From assembly GCA_947069175.1 (NCBI GenBank), contig CAMTDV010000019.1:75887358-75951357 (forward strand): a DNA stretch of 64,000 nt, in the 5' to 3' direction. The translations under genes were made by a program, and so were the position numbers. Below are positions 35,807-47,177 of the stretch, piece after piece. The notes under the pieces were generated by a model. That model searched no databases. It was not told the origin of the DNA and saw only the letters and a program-made list of their open reading frames with translations. Positions within the stretch are counted from its first letter, which is position 1, and every line of letters starts with the position of its first letter. The stretch comes from Scalesia atractyloides. Taxonomy: Eukaryota; Streptophyta; Magnoliopsida; Asterales; Asteraceae.

Positions 35807-36928
35807 TACATCTTATAAGAACCCGGATGAATGGAGTATCGAGACTTGTGTGCTTCGTCCAACACAAGCTCTCGTAGGTTTCCATAGGATGGGACCCATA
35901 TCCGCTCCATAAAATAGCGAATGTCGTCCGACTTGGTTACGAGTTGCTTCTCCATGCCCCGCATGGATTCGGCTTGAAGGTTCTCGTCCTTCAAGGCTTT
36001 AGTTTGAGCAGAGTGGATCTGCTCAAGAAGGTTAGAGTGGATGGTAAGCTGCAAAGCTCGAATACGTCTAGGTTTGGTTTCTTTCCGGCTGAGGGCATCA
36101 GCTACAACGTTAGCTTTGCCTGGATGATATACTTAATTACACAGTCATAATCGTTTAAGAGTTCCACCTAGTGACGCTGTCGCATGTTCAACTCTTTCTG
36201 ATCAAAGATGTGCTGAAGGCTCTTGTGGTCGGTATAGATAGTGCATTTAGTACCATATAAGTGATGCCTCCAGATTTTTAGTGCAAAGACGACGGCTCCC
36301 AACTCTAAGTCGTGAGTCGTGTAATTCTTCTCGCGTTGCATCAGCACACAACCGAGACCCTGAACAGAAGCATCGCAGTACACCACAAAATCATCCGTAC
36401 CATTTGGTAACAACAATATCGGTGCACTACAGAGTTTTTGTTTTAGAAGCTGAAAAGCACTTTCCTGTTTTGTTGCCCATGTATACACAACACCTTCCTG
36501 GGTTAAAGTGGTAAGAGTCTGAGCGATTTCGAAAATCCCTCGATGAATCTGCGATAGTACCCTGCGAGACCAAGAAATTGTCGCACCTCCGAAGGAGTCT
36601 TCGGTGCCGCCAATTCTTGATGGAGTCGATTTTTGCTGGATCTACATGTATTCCCAACTCGTTGACTATGTGACCAAGAAAGTGTACTTCCCTAATCCAG
36701 AAATCACACTTAGAAAATTTCGCGTAGAGCTGTTCTTTCCTTAGAAGTTCCAAGATAAGACGCAAGTGTCGCTCGTTGTCCTCCTTGCTCTTAGAGTAGA
36801 TCAGGATGTCATCGATGAAAATAATGACAAAGTCGTCGAGATTTGCACACACGGTTCATGAGGTCCATGAAAACTGCCGGTGCATTGGTTAATCCGAATG
36901 GCATGACCAAAAACTCGTAGTGGCCGTA
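35807..36928 (-). pseudogene. Element B reverse transcriptase end, RNase H and integrase start
   Basis: From 36928 down: RYGHYEFLVMPFGLTNAPAVFMDL, then FIDDILIYSKS (catalytic pair) and FLGHIVNELGIHVDP; frameshift near 36590; RNase H with YCDAS, DLELGAVVFALK and TDHKSLQHIF. An in-frame block of about 15 residues between MQR and EKNYTTH is missing relative to C. TAG at 36168-36170 replaces the Trp of RQRRW. The integrase start with HKSRYSIHPG runs to 35807, where element D inserted. Confidence 0.87.
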
Positions 36929-38360
36929 CCGAGTTCGATTCGTGCACTTAACCGGTTTCCTGCGATAAATCCCAATTTTTTTGAAAGGCCCTAGAACACC
37001 TTCCAGTTAGTATATAAGGTTAATAAAAACAAATATTTTAACCAGGTTAGACACACAGTCCAGCGGTGGACTGTGTGCAAAGTTAAACCACAGGTCACGA
37101 GTTCGAATCCTGCTTCTGCAACCGGTTCGACATGATTAAAATTCTTTTTAAAATAAATAATTCTGAATAATCTAAATAGTATATAAGTATAATTAAAAAC
37201 AGAAATATTTCGGGTTAGACACGTAGCTCAGTTGGTAGAGCTGCGTTCACAGCGTACGGGAGGTCACGAGTTCGAACCTCACTCAGCGCATATAATAAAC
37301 ACGGTCCGACCGGTCAAACGGTCAACGGTCAACTGGTCAACTGGTCAACGGTCAACTGGTCAAAAAGTCAAAAATTTTTATTTTCTTTTATTTATTTATT
37401 TTATTTTAAAATCAATTAAAAATACTTAAAAATAATATTTTTAAAGTTAGAAAATGACCTTAAACTCACAAAAATAAATCTAAAAATCCTATTAAAATTG
37501 TTAATAAGATCCACTTATTTACCGAACCATTATGTTATTATTTAGGTTAGTTTCTCTTGTGGTTAAATCCAAATTCGTGCGCATTCATCATCAATCCAAG
37601 AAACGCAACCACTGTGAGTGAATTCTTACAAATTCCCCTTTTTATTCATGTTTTGGGGTGTATCATGTGTCGCTTAAATTAATTCGCTTATTCAAACTCG
37701 TGCTATACCATTATATGATCTAAACTTAGAATGTAAATATTGTTTGTTGTGATGTATTACATATTGTCAAGTTGTATGCAAGTTATTTATTAGGCCCATC
37801 AGTTCCTCGTGGGAGACGAGTTGAACAACGCGTGCCTCAAAAACATTCATTAGGCCCATCAGTTCGTTGAACAACGCGTGCCTCAAAACTCATTCATTAG
37901 GCCCATCAGTTCCTCGTGGGAGACGAGTTGAACAACGCGTGCCTCAAAACATTCATTTGTTGTATGTGTGTGCAATATTTATTATTATGTGTTTTGTGAA
38001 TAGATTTACATCTACATTTACTCATATGTGGTTATGCACTTTATTTTATAATCAATACAAGAAACACGTTTAAATGTTTTCATAGGATTCACTCGCCAAC
38101 TTTTGTTGACCCAAAAACCATTTTTACACATGATACAGGTGGACAGGATGAAACAAGGAACACATAGGAAATTGCCTTAGAAGAAAAATAATGAAGTTTA
38201 GAAAGATGTATAGAACATGTTGTACTTGTATGATTTGATTGTATGATCTCCTTTAAATTGTAATAATAAATATGAAACATTATAATAAATGTCATGAGCT
38301 TTGATGAAAACCCAATCATGCCCCGATCACCTTTTTTCCGCTGCGGGTCGGGGTGTGACA
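36929..38360 (+). repeat. Element E truncated 5' LTR
   Basis: Matches 42425-43825. It starts in the B-box of the first tRNA-like unit, retains units 2 (stem 37053-37078; TATATAAG 37011-37018) and 3 (TATATAAG 37180-37187; module 37212-37290), and ends TGTGACA at 38360. Small indels in the GGTCAAC repeats and near 38235 separate it from the 3' LTR. Confidence 0.9.
37788..37960 (+). repeat. Three tandem repeats in element E 5' LTR
   Basis: TTAGGCCCATCAGTTC...GTTGAACAACGCGTGCCTC is repeated three times; the middle copy lacks the CTCGTGGGAGACGAG hairpin. The same set lies at 43267-43435. Confidence 0.85.
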
Positions 38361-38363
38361 GAT

Positions 38364-38375
38364 TGGTATCAGAGC
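38364..38375 (+). other. Primer-binding site of element E (tRNA-iMet)
   Basis: TGGTATCAGAGC three bases after the LTR end, as in C and D. Confidence 0.9.
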
Positions 38376-39201
38376 TTTTGACTATAGGGATATAGGATAG
38401 GTTATTAGACCCTTAGAGCCTATACTATAGTTGATTAGATTTTAATTGTTTATGTGGTTACATGCAAACTCATGATGTTTATTTGTTTCATATTTATTAC
38501 ATACACAAATGCATGCAAACACTTCCAATATTATAGTTTGTGATACTTAATGAATCATACTTATAGTCGAACATAACATGCTTACATATACAATCATCAC
38601 GCATATTTCAATGTTCACATATTCAAATCATCCTACTTCCGTTATTCAAGATTTTGTTGCATTTTGCATTTTTCAATCTTATCAAAGTGAGTTCTACGAC
38701 GGGCATGTAGTAACTGTAAGGGTACAAGTACCGGTAGTCGGAACGTCCTGTCTAGGTTGGCATTCGTATAAATCCAATATAACGGACCAGTTTGCCTACC
38801 TGGGGACTAACGATGAGAGTACGAAGGACCTATTAGGCCAAAGCATGCCACACCAAACGTCGTTCGAACTAACCCCACTTTGAGGTGTCACCGTGTCCAC
38901 ACCTGGATACATTCCGAATATCATACATTACATACATATTTCTCGATTTTCTCCGGGTTTTAGTGTACGTAACCAGGCTAACACATGCGAACCATATGAA
39001 AAACCCGGTAATCATGGGGGCCCACATGATTACGAAGGTGAAGTATGGCGGCATGCAAGGACCAATTACGAGCAAAGCCCAAGACATCCTATGGATGTAG
39101 TAGATTTATTATTCTATATTTATTTTATGAATGTTCATTCCTAAATACGACACATGACCCCTAAAACGTCCAACTCATACTCTTGTACGTATTCCTTGTA
39201 G

Positions 39202-40530
39202 ATGTCTTCTAGTCTCGTTCGTAGGAAGATGAGATCAGGAAAAGCCCGCCAGCGCATGGCTGCCCAAATCGCTCAACAAATGGCTGCCGTAATACCCAAC
39301 GTTGTAGTTCAAGTTCAACAAGCCCTTACCGCCAATCCCGTTAACCCAATCAATCAAGAAGATCAAAATGTTATCAACCCTCCCCCAAATACCACTAAAT
39401 GCACCTTCAAGCATTTCAAATCCTGCGACCCTCCAAAATACGAAGGGACTGAAGGTGTCACCGCTCTCCTCCATTGGTTTGAGGAAATGGAAAACACTTT
39501 TCTAAATTGCGATTGCCCCAATGATCGCAAGGTGTGATATGCTACCAGTCGTTTGCTTGGAATAGCACTTACATGGTGGAATACAGAGAAGGCCAAAGGA
39601 GGTGCTGAGAATGTTATGACTTTGACTTGGGAAGAGCTGAAAGAGATCATGACAAGTCGTTTCTGTCCAAGAAGCGAAATCAAGAAATTAGAGGATGAGT
39701 TCTATTCTTTGAAACAAAAAGAGGGCGACCACACCACATACAACAAGAGATTTCTCGAGTTGAATCAGATGGTCCCCAACTTGTTCACTCCTCTCTACCG
39801 TTTGATCGAGCACTACATTCGAGGTCTTCCTTCAAAAATTCAAGACCCTATAATAAGTACCACACCTGCAACTTTGGAAGCAGCAATGGAGTTAGCTACA
39901 GAGCTCACCGAGAACCGCATACGGAATAAAGACTTCAAGGAGGAGAAGAAGAAGGATAAAGCGTCAACTGAAACCTCAAACTTCACCCAAACCGAATCCC
40001 CTTCTCAACCCATTGCTAAGAGAAAACGAGATGGGCAAATTTTCGCTGTCATCCTACGCAATCAACCAGCTTCACAAGTTGTACCCCTCCAAGCTATCCC
40101 AATCACTCAAGTAGCACCCAACTCAACTTACCCAAATAAGAAACCTTACATTGGACCTCACCCTCAATGCAACACCTGTTTTTATCACCATCCATCTACC
40201 TTACCTTGTCGACTATGTGCGAATTGTGGACGCTATGGTCATTTGAGCAAGGTTTGCCGCACCTCTCAAAACCAAACCTCACCCCCTACTCAAAACATGA
40301 TCCAAACATATCAACAACCCCAATACCCCATGTTCCCATATGTTCGAGCTTGTTTCAATTGTGGCGACCCTACCCATTTTAGAAACACGTGCCCTCGATT
40401 GGTTAACATCATCAACGCCCAAGCTCAAGCAAACCCAGTTAACCAAGCAAATCAAGCAAACCCAGCTCCACCGCCAGCAAGAGGAAGAGTTTACAACATC
40501 AACGCCAATCCTTTGAAGATAATAACGGCC
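39202..40530 (+). pseudogene. Element E gag, one premature stop
   Basis: Starts MSSSLVRRKMRSGKARQRM. The frame is open except for TGA at 39535, where C and D have CGA (Arg). The capsid region is followed by a basic linker and two CCHC knuckles, CANCGRYGHLSKVC and CFNCGDPTHFRNTC. The gag tail matches D; a one-base loss near 40510 moves the frame past the stop seen in D. It is the most intact gag of the three and the only coding region of element E. Confidence 0.88.
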
Positions 40531-41353
40531 CAAACGAACCACCCAACTAGTTCTCTTCACCAAAAATCAAGATTCAACTCCAACCGCTTAGTTTTTATGT
40601 TTTCTTTATGTTATCTCAATCTTCACGTATCTCAATTATAAATTGGAAATTTATCCAAGAATCTTAATGCGAATTACTATTTCAGTTTTGTTTTATACAC
40701 ATTGATTTAACATTCATATCATCATACATCTTAACGTATTTCAATCTCATCATTCAAAGAAGTTGGGTTGTATCTCACTTCTACATAGACTAACCTCTTC
40801 ATCATAACAAACGAGAGAGGTACTGTCATCATTCAAACATGTATACTTTCAGAATTAAGACTCAAGCTTTGGTTGTTGTGTTTGTTTATGTTCTAGAGTC
40901 ACATAGAACTAATCATAACTTACTGATAAAGCCAATGTAAATTTGACAAGAATATGGTGGATACGCCGCTGGTACTTCCTATATATAAGTATTCTTGCCA
41001 AAGGATCACAGGCATTGTCAGGCGGTTATGAGAGGCTCCATGTAGGTTTTAGTGGTAGAAGTTTTGTTATATGATATAACCTTATCTTTCCAAACGTATC
41101 AAATCTCTCAAAAACTCATATGCATAAAATCATACTTAGTCAATCAACTCTGTTTATCCATGTCCCGTATTCTTACACTTTAGGCATCAAAAAGCGATTC
41201 CTGTAGTCGGGTATTCAACCCTTACTACGAACGTTACCGCCTCAGGTAAGATTTAAACTCTCACCCTCTTCTAATTATGTAATTGTCAAATTAAAACATC
41301 CTCCCTCCAAGTCAAACATACCACTACTACTTAAATTTTGGGACGAAATTTCT
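40531..41353 (+). other. Element E non-coding linker
   Basis: No substantial reading frame. 40531-41126 is shared with element D; 41135-41335 is unique to E here. It contains a TATATATAAG text near 40984. It replaces all of pol. Confidence 0.75.
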
Positions 41354-41368
41354 AAAAGTAGGGGATAC

Positions 41369-43825
41369 TGTAACATCCGTAAAAAAACGGGTTTTCAAAA
41401 CCCGCTTCGTTTATTAACCGAACATCCAGTTAAAATTTTCGTTGCACGTTTAGAGCTCAAACTAATTTTAAACAATACATAATTAACAAACATATTAGAA
41501 TTTAAAAACTATAATTAATAATTAATACTAAATAATGAGATAAAAATTAAATAGAGACGCCGGGTTTCGAACCCGGGTCTCCCGCTCAAACAAACACACT
41601 CTACACCACTACACCACTCGCCCACATCTGATACAACCCCAACCAAATAAACCTTATATCAAAATAACTTCTGAAATCGAATTCCTGAATACCCGCCCAA
41701 AGTGACAGCACCCAGTCAACCGGAAATCACCAAGCTTTCCGTTTACCCTTCAATTGATCACGAAACCGACGATTAAATCATGCCTTCAACCAAAAAATCG
41801 GTTATCAATCATTCGAACAAATCAGAATCGTAACTGAAGGATGATTAAATCTCTTGACCGAGATTTTTAAATCGAAATCATGTGTGATTTTGGGCACTAT
41901 AAATATCGACCCTTCACTCATAGGAACCCGCTCACTTCCTTCACAAATTACCTCTATTTTATCTGCTCAACCTTCTGCTCGTCGGAAAGTCCATCTGCAA
42001 CTCGCCGGAATTCTCTGCAAGTCACCGGAAAACCGAACCCATTTCATCTCTTCTGCCATACTCTAAAATAAGACTTCCAGAGCTCAGACAGAAAGCACCA
42101 CACTCACCTCAAACTTCCTGTAGATCCTCTGTCGCAAGTTACACGTCGCCGGAAAAGTTTCAGTCACCGGAAATTCGTCGGAAATCACACCTGTTCGGTA
42201 CAACATCCTTAAAACCTTTATGTTTAAATTAATTTCGATAATCAGTAATACTCAATCAACTAATTCAACAAGAATTATTGATTAACATTCGAGCTGATTC
42301 ACTGATTTCGTAAACTGAAGAAGATGAAGCACTGTTAATATATAAGTTTAATTTAAAACGGATTTTTAAACGGGTTAGACACACAGTCCAGTGGTGGACT
42401 GTGTGCAATTTTAAACCACACGTCCCGAGTTCGATTCGTGCACTTAACCGGTTTCCTGCGATAAATCCCAATTTTTTTGAAAGGCCCTAGAACACCTTCC
42501 AGTTAGTATATAAGGTTAATAAAAACAAATATTTTAACCAGGTTAGACACACAGTCCAGCGGTGGACTGTGTGCAAAGTTAAACCACAGGTCACGAGTTC
42601 GAATCCTACTTCTGCAACCGGTTCGACATGATTAAAATTCTTTTTAAAATAAATAATTCTGAATAATCTAAATAGTATATAAGTATAATTAAAAACAGAA
42701 ATATTTCGGGTTAGACACGTAGCTCAGTTGGTAGAGCTGTGTGCACGCGTACGGGAGGTCACGAGTTCGAACCTCACTCAGCGCATATAATAAACACGGT
42801 CCGACCGGTCAAACGGTCAACTAGTCAACGGTCAACTGGTCAAAAAGTCAAAAATTTTTATTTTCTTTTATTTATTTATTTTATTTTAAAATCAATTAAA
42901 AATACTTAAAAATAATATTTTTAAAGTTAGAAATGTCCTTAAACTCACAAAAATAAATCTAAAAATCCTATTAAAATTGTTAATAAGATCCACTTATTTA
43001 CCGAACCATTATGTTATTATTTAGGTTAGTTTCTCTTGTGGTTAAATCCAAATTCGTGCGCATTCATCATCAATCCAAGAAACGCAACCACTGTGAGTGA
43101 ATTCTTACAAATTCCCCTTTTTATTCATGTTTTGGGGTGTATCATGTGTCGCTTAAATTAATTCGCTTATTCAAACTCGTGCTATACCATTATATGATCT
43201 AAACTTAGAATGTAAATATTGTTTGTTGTGATGTATTACATATTGTCAAGTTGTATGCAAGTTATTTATTAGGCCCATCAGTTCCTCGTGGGAGACGAGT
43301 TGAACAACGCGTGCCTCAAAAACATTCATTAGGCCCATCAGTTCGTTGAACAACGCGTGCCTCAAAACTCATTCATTAGGCCCATCAGTTCCTCGTGGGA
43401 GACGAGTTGAACAACGCGTGCCTCAAAACATTCATTTGTTGTATGTGTGTGCAATATTTATTATTATGTGTTTTGTGAATAGATTTACATCTACATTTAC
43501 TCATATGTGGTTATGCACTTTATTTTATAATCAATACAAGAAACACGTTTAAATGTTTTCATAGGATTCACTCGCCAACTTTTGTTGACCCAAAAACCAT
43601 TTTTACACATGATACAGGTGGACAGGATGAAACAAGGAACACATAGGAAATTGCCTTAGAAGAAAAATAATGAAGTTTAGAAAGATGTATAGAACATGTT
43701 GTACTTGTATGATCTCCTTTAAATTGTAATAATAAATATGAAACATTATAATAAATGTCATGAGCTTTGATGAAAACCCAATCATGCCCCGATCACCTTT
43801 TTCCGCTGCGGGTCGGGGTGTGACA
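41369..43825 (+). repeat. Element E 3' LTR
   Basis: Starts TGTAACATCCG and ends GGGTCGGGGTGTGACA. Antisense tRNA-like module at 41555-41630. Three tandem units with TATATAAG at 42339, 42507 and 42676; stems at 42380-42405 (loop GTGG) and 42548-42573; third module 42708-42785. Confidence 0.92.
42339..42785 (+). promoter_or_regulatory. Three tandem TATA plus tRNA-like units in element E 3' LTR
   Basis: TATATAAG occurs at 42339, 42507 and 42676, and GGTTAGACAC starts 33-34 bases later each time (42373, 42541, 42709). Units 1 and 2 then carry CACACAGTCCA/TGGACTGTGTG stems, and unit 3 carries GTAGCTCAGTTGGTAGAGC, a tRNA A-box. All have GAGTTCGA about 30 bases after the stem. The order fits a Pol III type-2 promoter with an upstream TATA. 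Activity cannot be shown from sequence. Confidence 0.65.
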
Positions 43826-44677
43826 ACGATGATGGTAGTTACACTTGTTACACTTTGGCTGTTTCCCCGTGTATGATCCCTGATTCTGGTTAGTAGCAGA
43901 AGACTGGTTGGAGTTGCGAGTGTTGTTGGCGGCCCTCTTCTGTTGTTGGCTAGGGTTGGAGGCTTTGTCTGAGTCGTTCCACTTACGTTTGTTGTCGTTC
44001 GGAGCATCAGCAATGGTAGTGTTTCGCTTAGGCAGCTTGCCCTGCTCGACTGCTTGATCTGTGATACGATGAGCTAGACGAATGACTTGTTGAATTGTGG
44101 GTAGGTTAGCTGAAGTTACCAAACTTTGGGTCTCTGGAACTAGACCCTTGAGATAGAGCTCGATTCGCTTGTAAGCAGGCTCAGACATGCCAGGACAAAG
44201 ACCAGCTAAGTCGTTGGATCTCTTTGTGTAGGCTTCGATCTCTGACCCTGTCATCTTCAGGATGTAGTACTCCACTTCCAATTTCTGAATGTCATCCCTG
44301 TGACAGTAATTTTCCCTCATCAGATTCTTGAAATCATTCCATGGGGTAGCATTAGCAGCTGCTAACCCGAGCATCTGGACCTGCGCATTCCACCACGAGA
44401 GCGTGTTGCCTTCCAGCGTCCTGGTCGCGTACTTGACACGACTGTTGGCGGGACACTCACACATCTCGAAAACAGATTCAATCTTCTCAATCCAGAGGAG
44501 AAGACTAGTTGCTCCTTCCGTCCCGTTAAAGGAGTGTGGCTTGCAATCCATGAAAGCCTTAAAGGTACAAACACGAGGTTGAGGAGGCTGTTGAGCTGCT
44601 AGAGCGGCAGCCACCTGTTCATTAACTATAGTCTGAATCTGGGCCTAAGTCATGCTACCACCACCACGTCCACTCAT
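43826..44677 (-). pseudogene. Element B gag (5' part)
   Basis: Start MSGRGGGSMT at 44677, then TAG at 44645-44647 where Gln is expected, then open to the element E boundary. The capsid text is VCTFKAFMDCKPHSFNGTEG, LSWWNAQVQMLG, YCHRDDIQKLEVEY and LYLKGLVPETQ, of a different type from the C/D/E gag. It is cut within KCNKCNYHHR, so the CCHC knuckles are lost. Confidence 0.85.
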
Positions 44678-45283
44678 GATTCTGCATCCAGAAAGTACTA
44701 ACATGAGAAAAATATGTAGCGCATATTATTTCCATATTCAGCACGAGTAGATAAGAAAAGACAAGAGTCTTGTTCAAGATTAGGTATAAGTCCACCATCA
44801 CTATGGCTCCTATGGATATCCGAACCCCCAATTATGTCGGTAATGGGTTAGAACCTCTTTACACACGTTTGGGTCTCACTCGGATTCACATGCATCCCCA
44901 ATTATTATTACGTGTGCACACGTAATAATAATTTGATTTGCATGTTTACCCCAATTCCTCCTAACTTGTGTCAAAAGGTCCTCAGATTTAAATGCCAAAG
45001 TGAGTAGTGTCAAAACGATAGACTGATCAAAAGATCTAAAAGCATGCCATGATAATGATCCATCATAGCATAAGTAAGTAACGCATGAAATTGTACTATA
45101 CGGCTGTGTATCTATATGCGGTGATATGCACATGCATATGCATATGTTCATGCTAAATGTTTAGTGTATGCGATAATAAAAGACGAACCTTGCAATCTGG
45201 AGCGTAGTGTCATGGTCGCTTTCAGAACTAATTCGGTTATAGTCTGGTTTTACAAAAGCTTTTGAAAACCTAGTTCACTATAA
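44678..45283 (-). other. Element B leader, non-coding
   Basis: Untranslated sequence between the primer-binding site and gag. It contains a near-palindromic ACGTGTGCACACGT-type text near 44910-44925. No coding signal. Confidence 0.6.
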
Positions 45284-45301
45284 CCAGTGGCTCTGATACC
45301 A
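45284..45301 (-). other. Primer-binding site of element B (tRNA-iMet)
   Basis: Reads TGGTATCAGAGCCACTGG on the minus strand, three bases after the LTR end. Confidence 0.9.
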
Positions 45302-45304
45302 AAC

Positions 45305-47165
45305 TGTAACACCCCAAATTACCACCTACGGAGTTTTACCGCTAGGCGTGTGACGTACCAGGATCTAGCCACTAATCACGTTGAACTAACAGTAGATATT
45401 ATAAACAATTCATTATAACAAGTCATGAAAAATAAGGTTCAAATTAAATAATTCCCAAAACATATGTTTTAGCGGAAGCAATGTAACCGGTTCAACAAGT
45501 GAAATCAAAATATATATTAAAACATAAGTTATTAAATATTCGCAATCCAACATCTCAACCCATGACACTCCAGCTCCACAGACCGCAAGTTCCCATGCCA
45601 AAAATCTAACGACCTACAAGCATGCAGAAAACAAGTGTATCAGCGATAAAGCCGGCGAGTTCCCAGTTTTGCTTAATATAAAACAAGTAGGTGTTTAGTT
45701 TAAGGACATGTTACGACTAATAAACTCGGTACCGATTGACTATTCTGTTTTTGGTGCCCTCATCAATGTCTATCACCATTGATCAACAAGTTTAAGGTCA
45801 TTAGTTCACGCCCGTCCTCCCAGGTACGGTGTGAGGGTTGTCAAACCTAATAGCGCTATCAACTAATACCACGTTGCCCTCCAAGCAACTAGTTCGGTAT
45901 GTAAGTAGGGACTTTCCATGATAGAGTTTGAGTTTATTAACTAACATCGAAATTAAACCACAACGTATGTAAAAGTATTCCCCCAAGGAATAGTAGTTTG
46001 TCCCCAACCGGGACGCATGCTTGTGAACGAGTAGTGAACTCACCTTAGTTTGCTCGGTTTGTGCTACGTGCTTTTACGCGTTAATGATGTGTTAAACCCT
46101 TTACACGCGACCTAAAGTGAGTAAATATAAGTATGTGTATATGTAGGGTTATGCCAAGCCATACCCTAATGTCCAAACAACCAAATGTTTATATGTGATC
46201 TCCGAGTAACAAATTAACATACAGTGACATATAGCGAATTCTCTAGTTGGTGAGACACACAACGATTTAGATGACCATAGGCACCATATAACCCACACAA
46301 CTTATATCAAAACTATCATTATTATATCTTCATTTAGCTTCTAAGAAATAATGTGTTTGAATGAGTGTACTTTATATATCTAAGTTCTGAATATGAAACA
46401 AGAAAGAAACCTTGACATTTACTTATTAAATTCAGACCTTACACATTGTTTTACCAAAAAAACTCGGAATCCTTAATATCCATTTAAAACCCTGACACTT
46501 ATCTCCAGACTAACAACATGCGTGATTTCAAAACCAATTTTCAGTTTTCAATGAAACAGTTCAGTTTACGATCAAAAACCCTAATCTCATTCATTGACAA
46601 TGCTGTAATCAAACAAACAGTCTAACAATTCTAGCACATTAGGCATCATAATGTCAGGCAAATGATTACACAACTACTCACAAACCCTTGCACAATAATC
46701 AGGATAATCAATAAACACAGAACCATTGTTTGGAGAACTAGGGTTTGCATGAATCAAATGATCAAGGGTTAACAACAAACAATCATTAAACATTTACCTT
46801 AGATTGATTCTAGATGAAGTGAAAGATCAAGAATGATGATTGAGAACTTGTGCAGCCAAGGATGATGAAAAAGATGATTGCAGGAGATGATTGTAGAGAG
46901 TAATTGAAATGCCGTAGAATGATTTGTGAAGGGGAAGTTAGGGTTAGGAGTTATTACAGTTTCACTAATTATTCTAATCACCCCTAAGTATCATCTTTCA
47001 CATAAAACACACACACCACATATAATTTACAGTTACAACATAGAGTTCTTATATTTGTCAAATAATGTATAAAGTAATGCATAGTTCCAAGCAATGCTAA
47101 AAGATTGTGTGACCAAAAAAATTGTGTTAGGTTAAAGCATTAACCTGAAGTTGCAGGTTGTCACA
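45305..47165 (-). repeat. Element B 5' LTR
   Basis: Ends TGTAACACCCC / TTGTCACA and is followed by the TTTTG target duplication at 47166. It lacks about 400 bp of the AAACTCGGAC array kept in the 3' LTR. Confidence 0.9.
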
Positions 47166-47177
47166 TTTTGTAGTATA

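Larger units (their letters stand above)
36929..43825 (+). mobile_element. Element E: gag-only non-autonomous Ty3/gypsy element, 5' end deleted
   Basis: A complete 3' LTR (41369-43825), primer site (38364), gag (39202-40530), linker and polypurine tract AAAAGTAGGGGATAC (41354-41368), but no pol at all. The 5' LTR begins at what would be base 1057 of the 3' LTR. The missing piece went together with part of host element B, so no target duplication is left. This layout matches the gag-only LTR elements described in plants (TR-GAG type). Confidence 0.9.
11606..47165 (-). mobile_element. Element B: Ty3/gypsy (Tekay-type chromovirus), split by three later insertions
   Basis: Perfect 5-bp target duplication TTTTG at 11601-11605 and 47166-47170, with TG...CA-type ends at both sides. 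In transcript order: 5' LTR (47165-45305), tRNA-Met primer site (45301-45284), gag (44677-43826), reverse transcriptase/RNase H/integrase start (36928-35807), integrase core (26080-25085), integrase tail with chromodomain-like end (14230-13939), polypurine tract and 3' LTR (13869-11606). Elements C, D and E, all plus-strand, interrupt it. The protease, the gag zinc-knuckle region and the start of the reverse transcriptase were lost by a deletion at 36929. Frameshifts and stops make B inactive. Confidence 0.9.

Noticed and set aside
41135..41335. Hidden pol remnant in the 3' part of the element E linker
   Set aside because: No reverse transcriptase, RNase H or integrase motif was recognisable in any frame.
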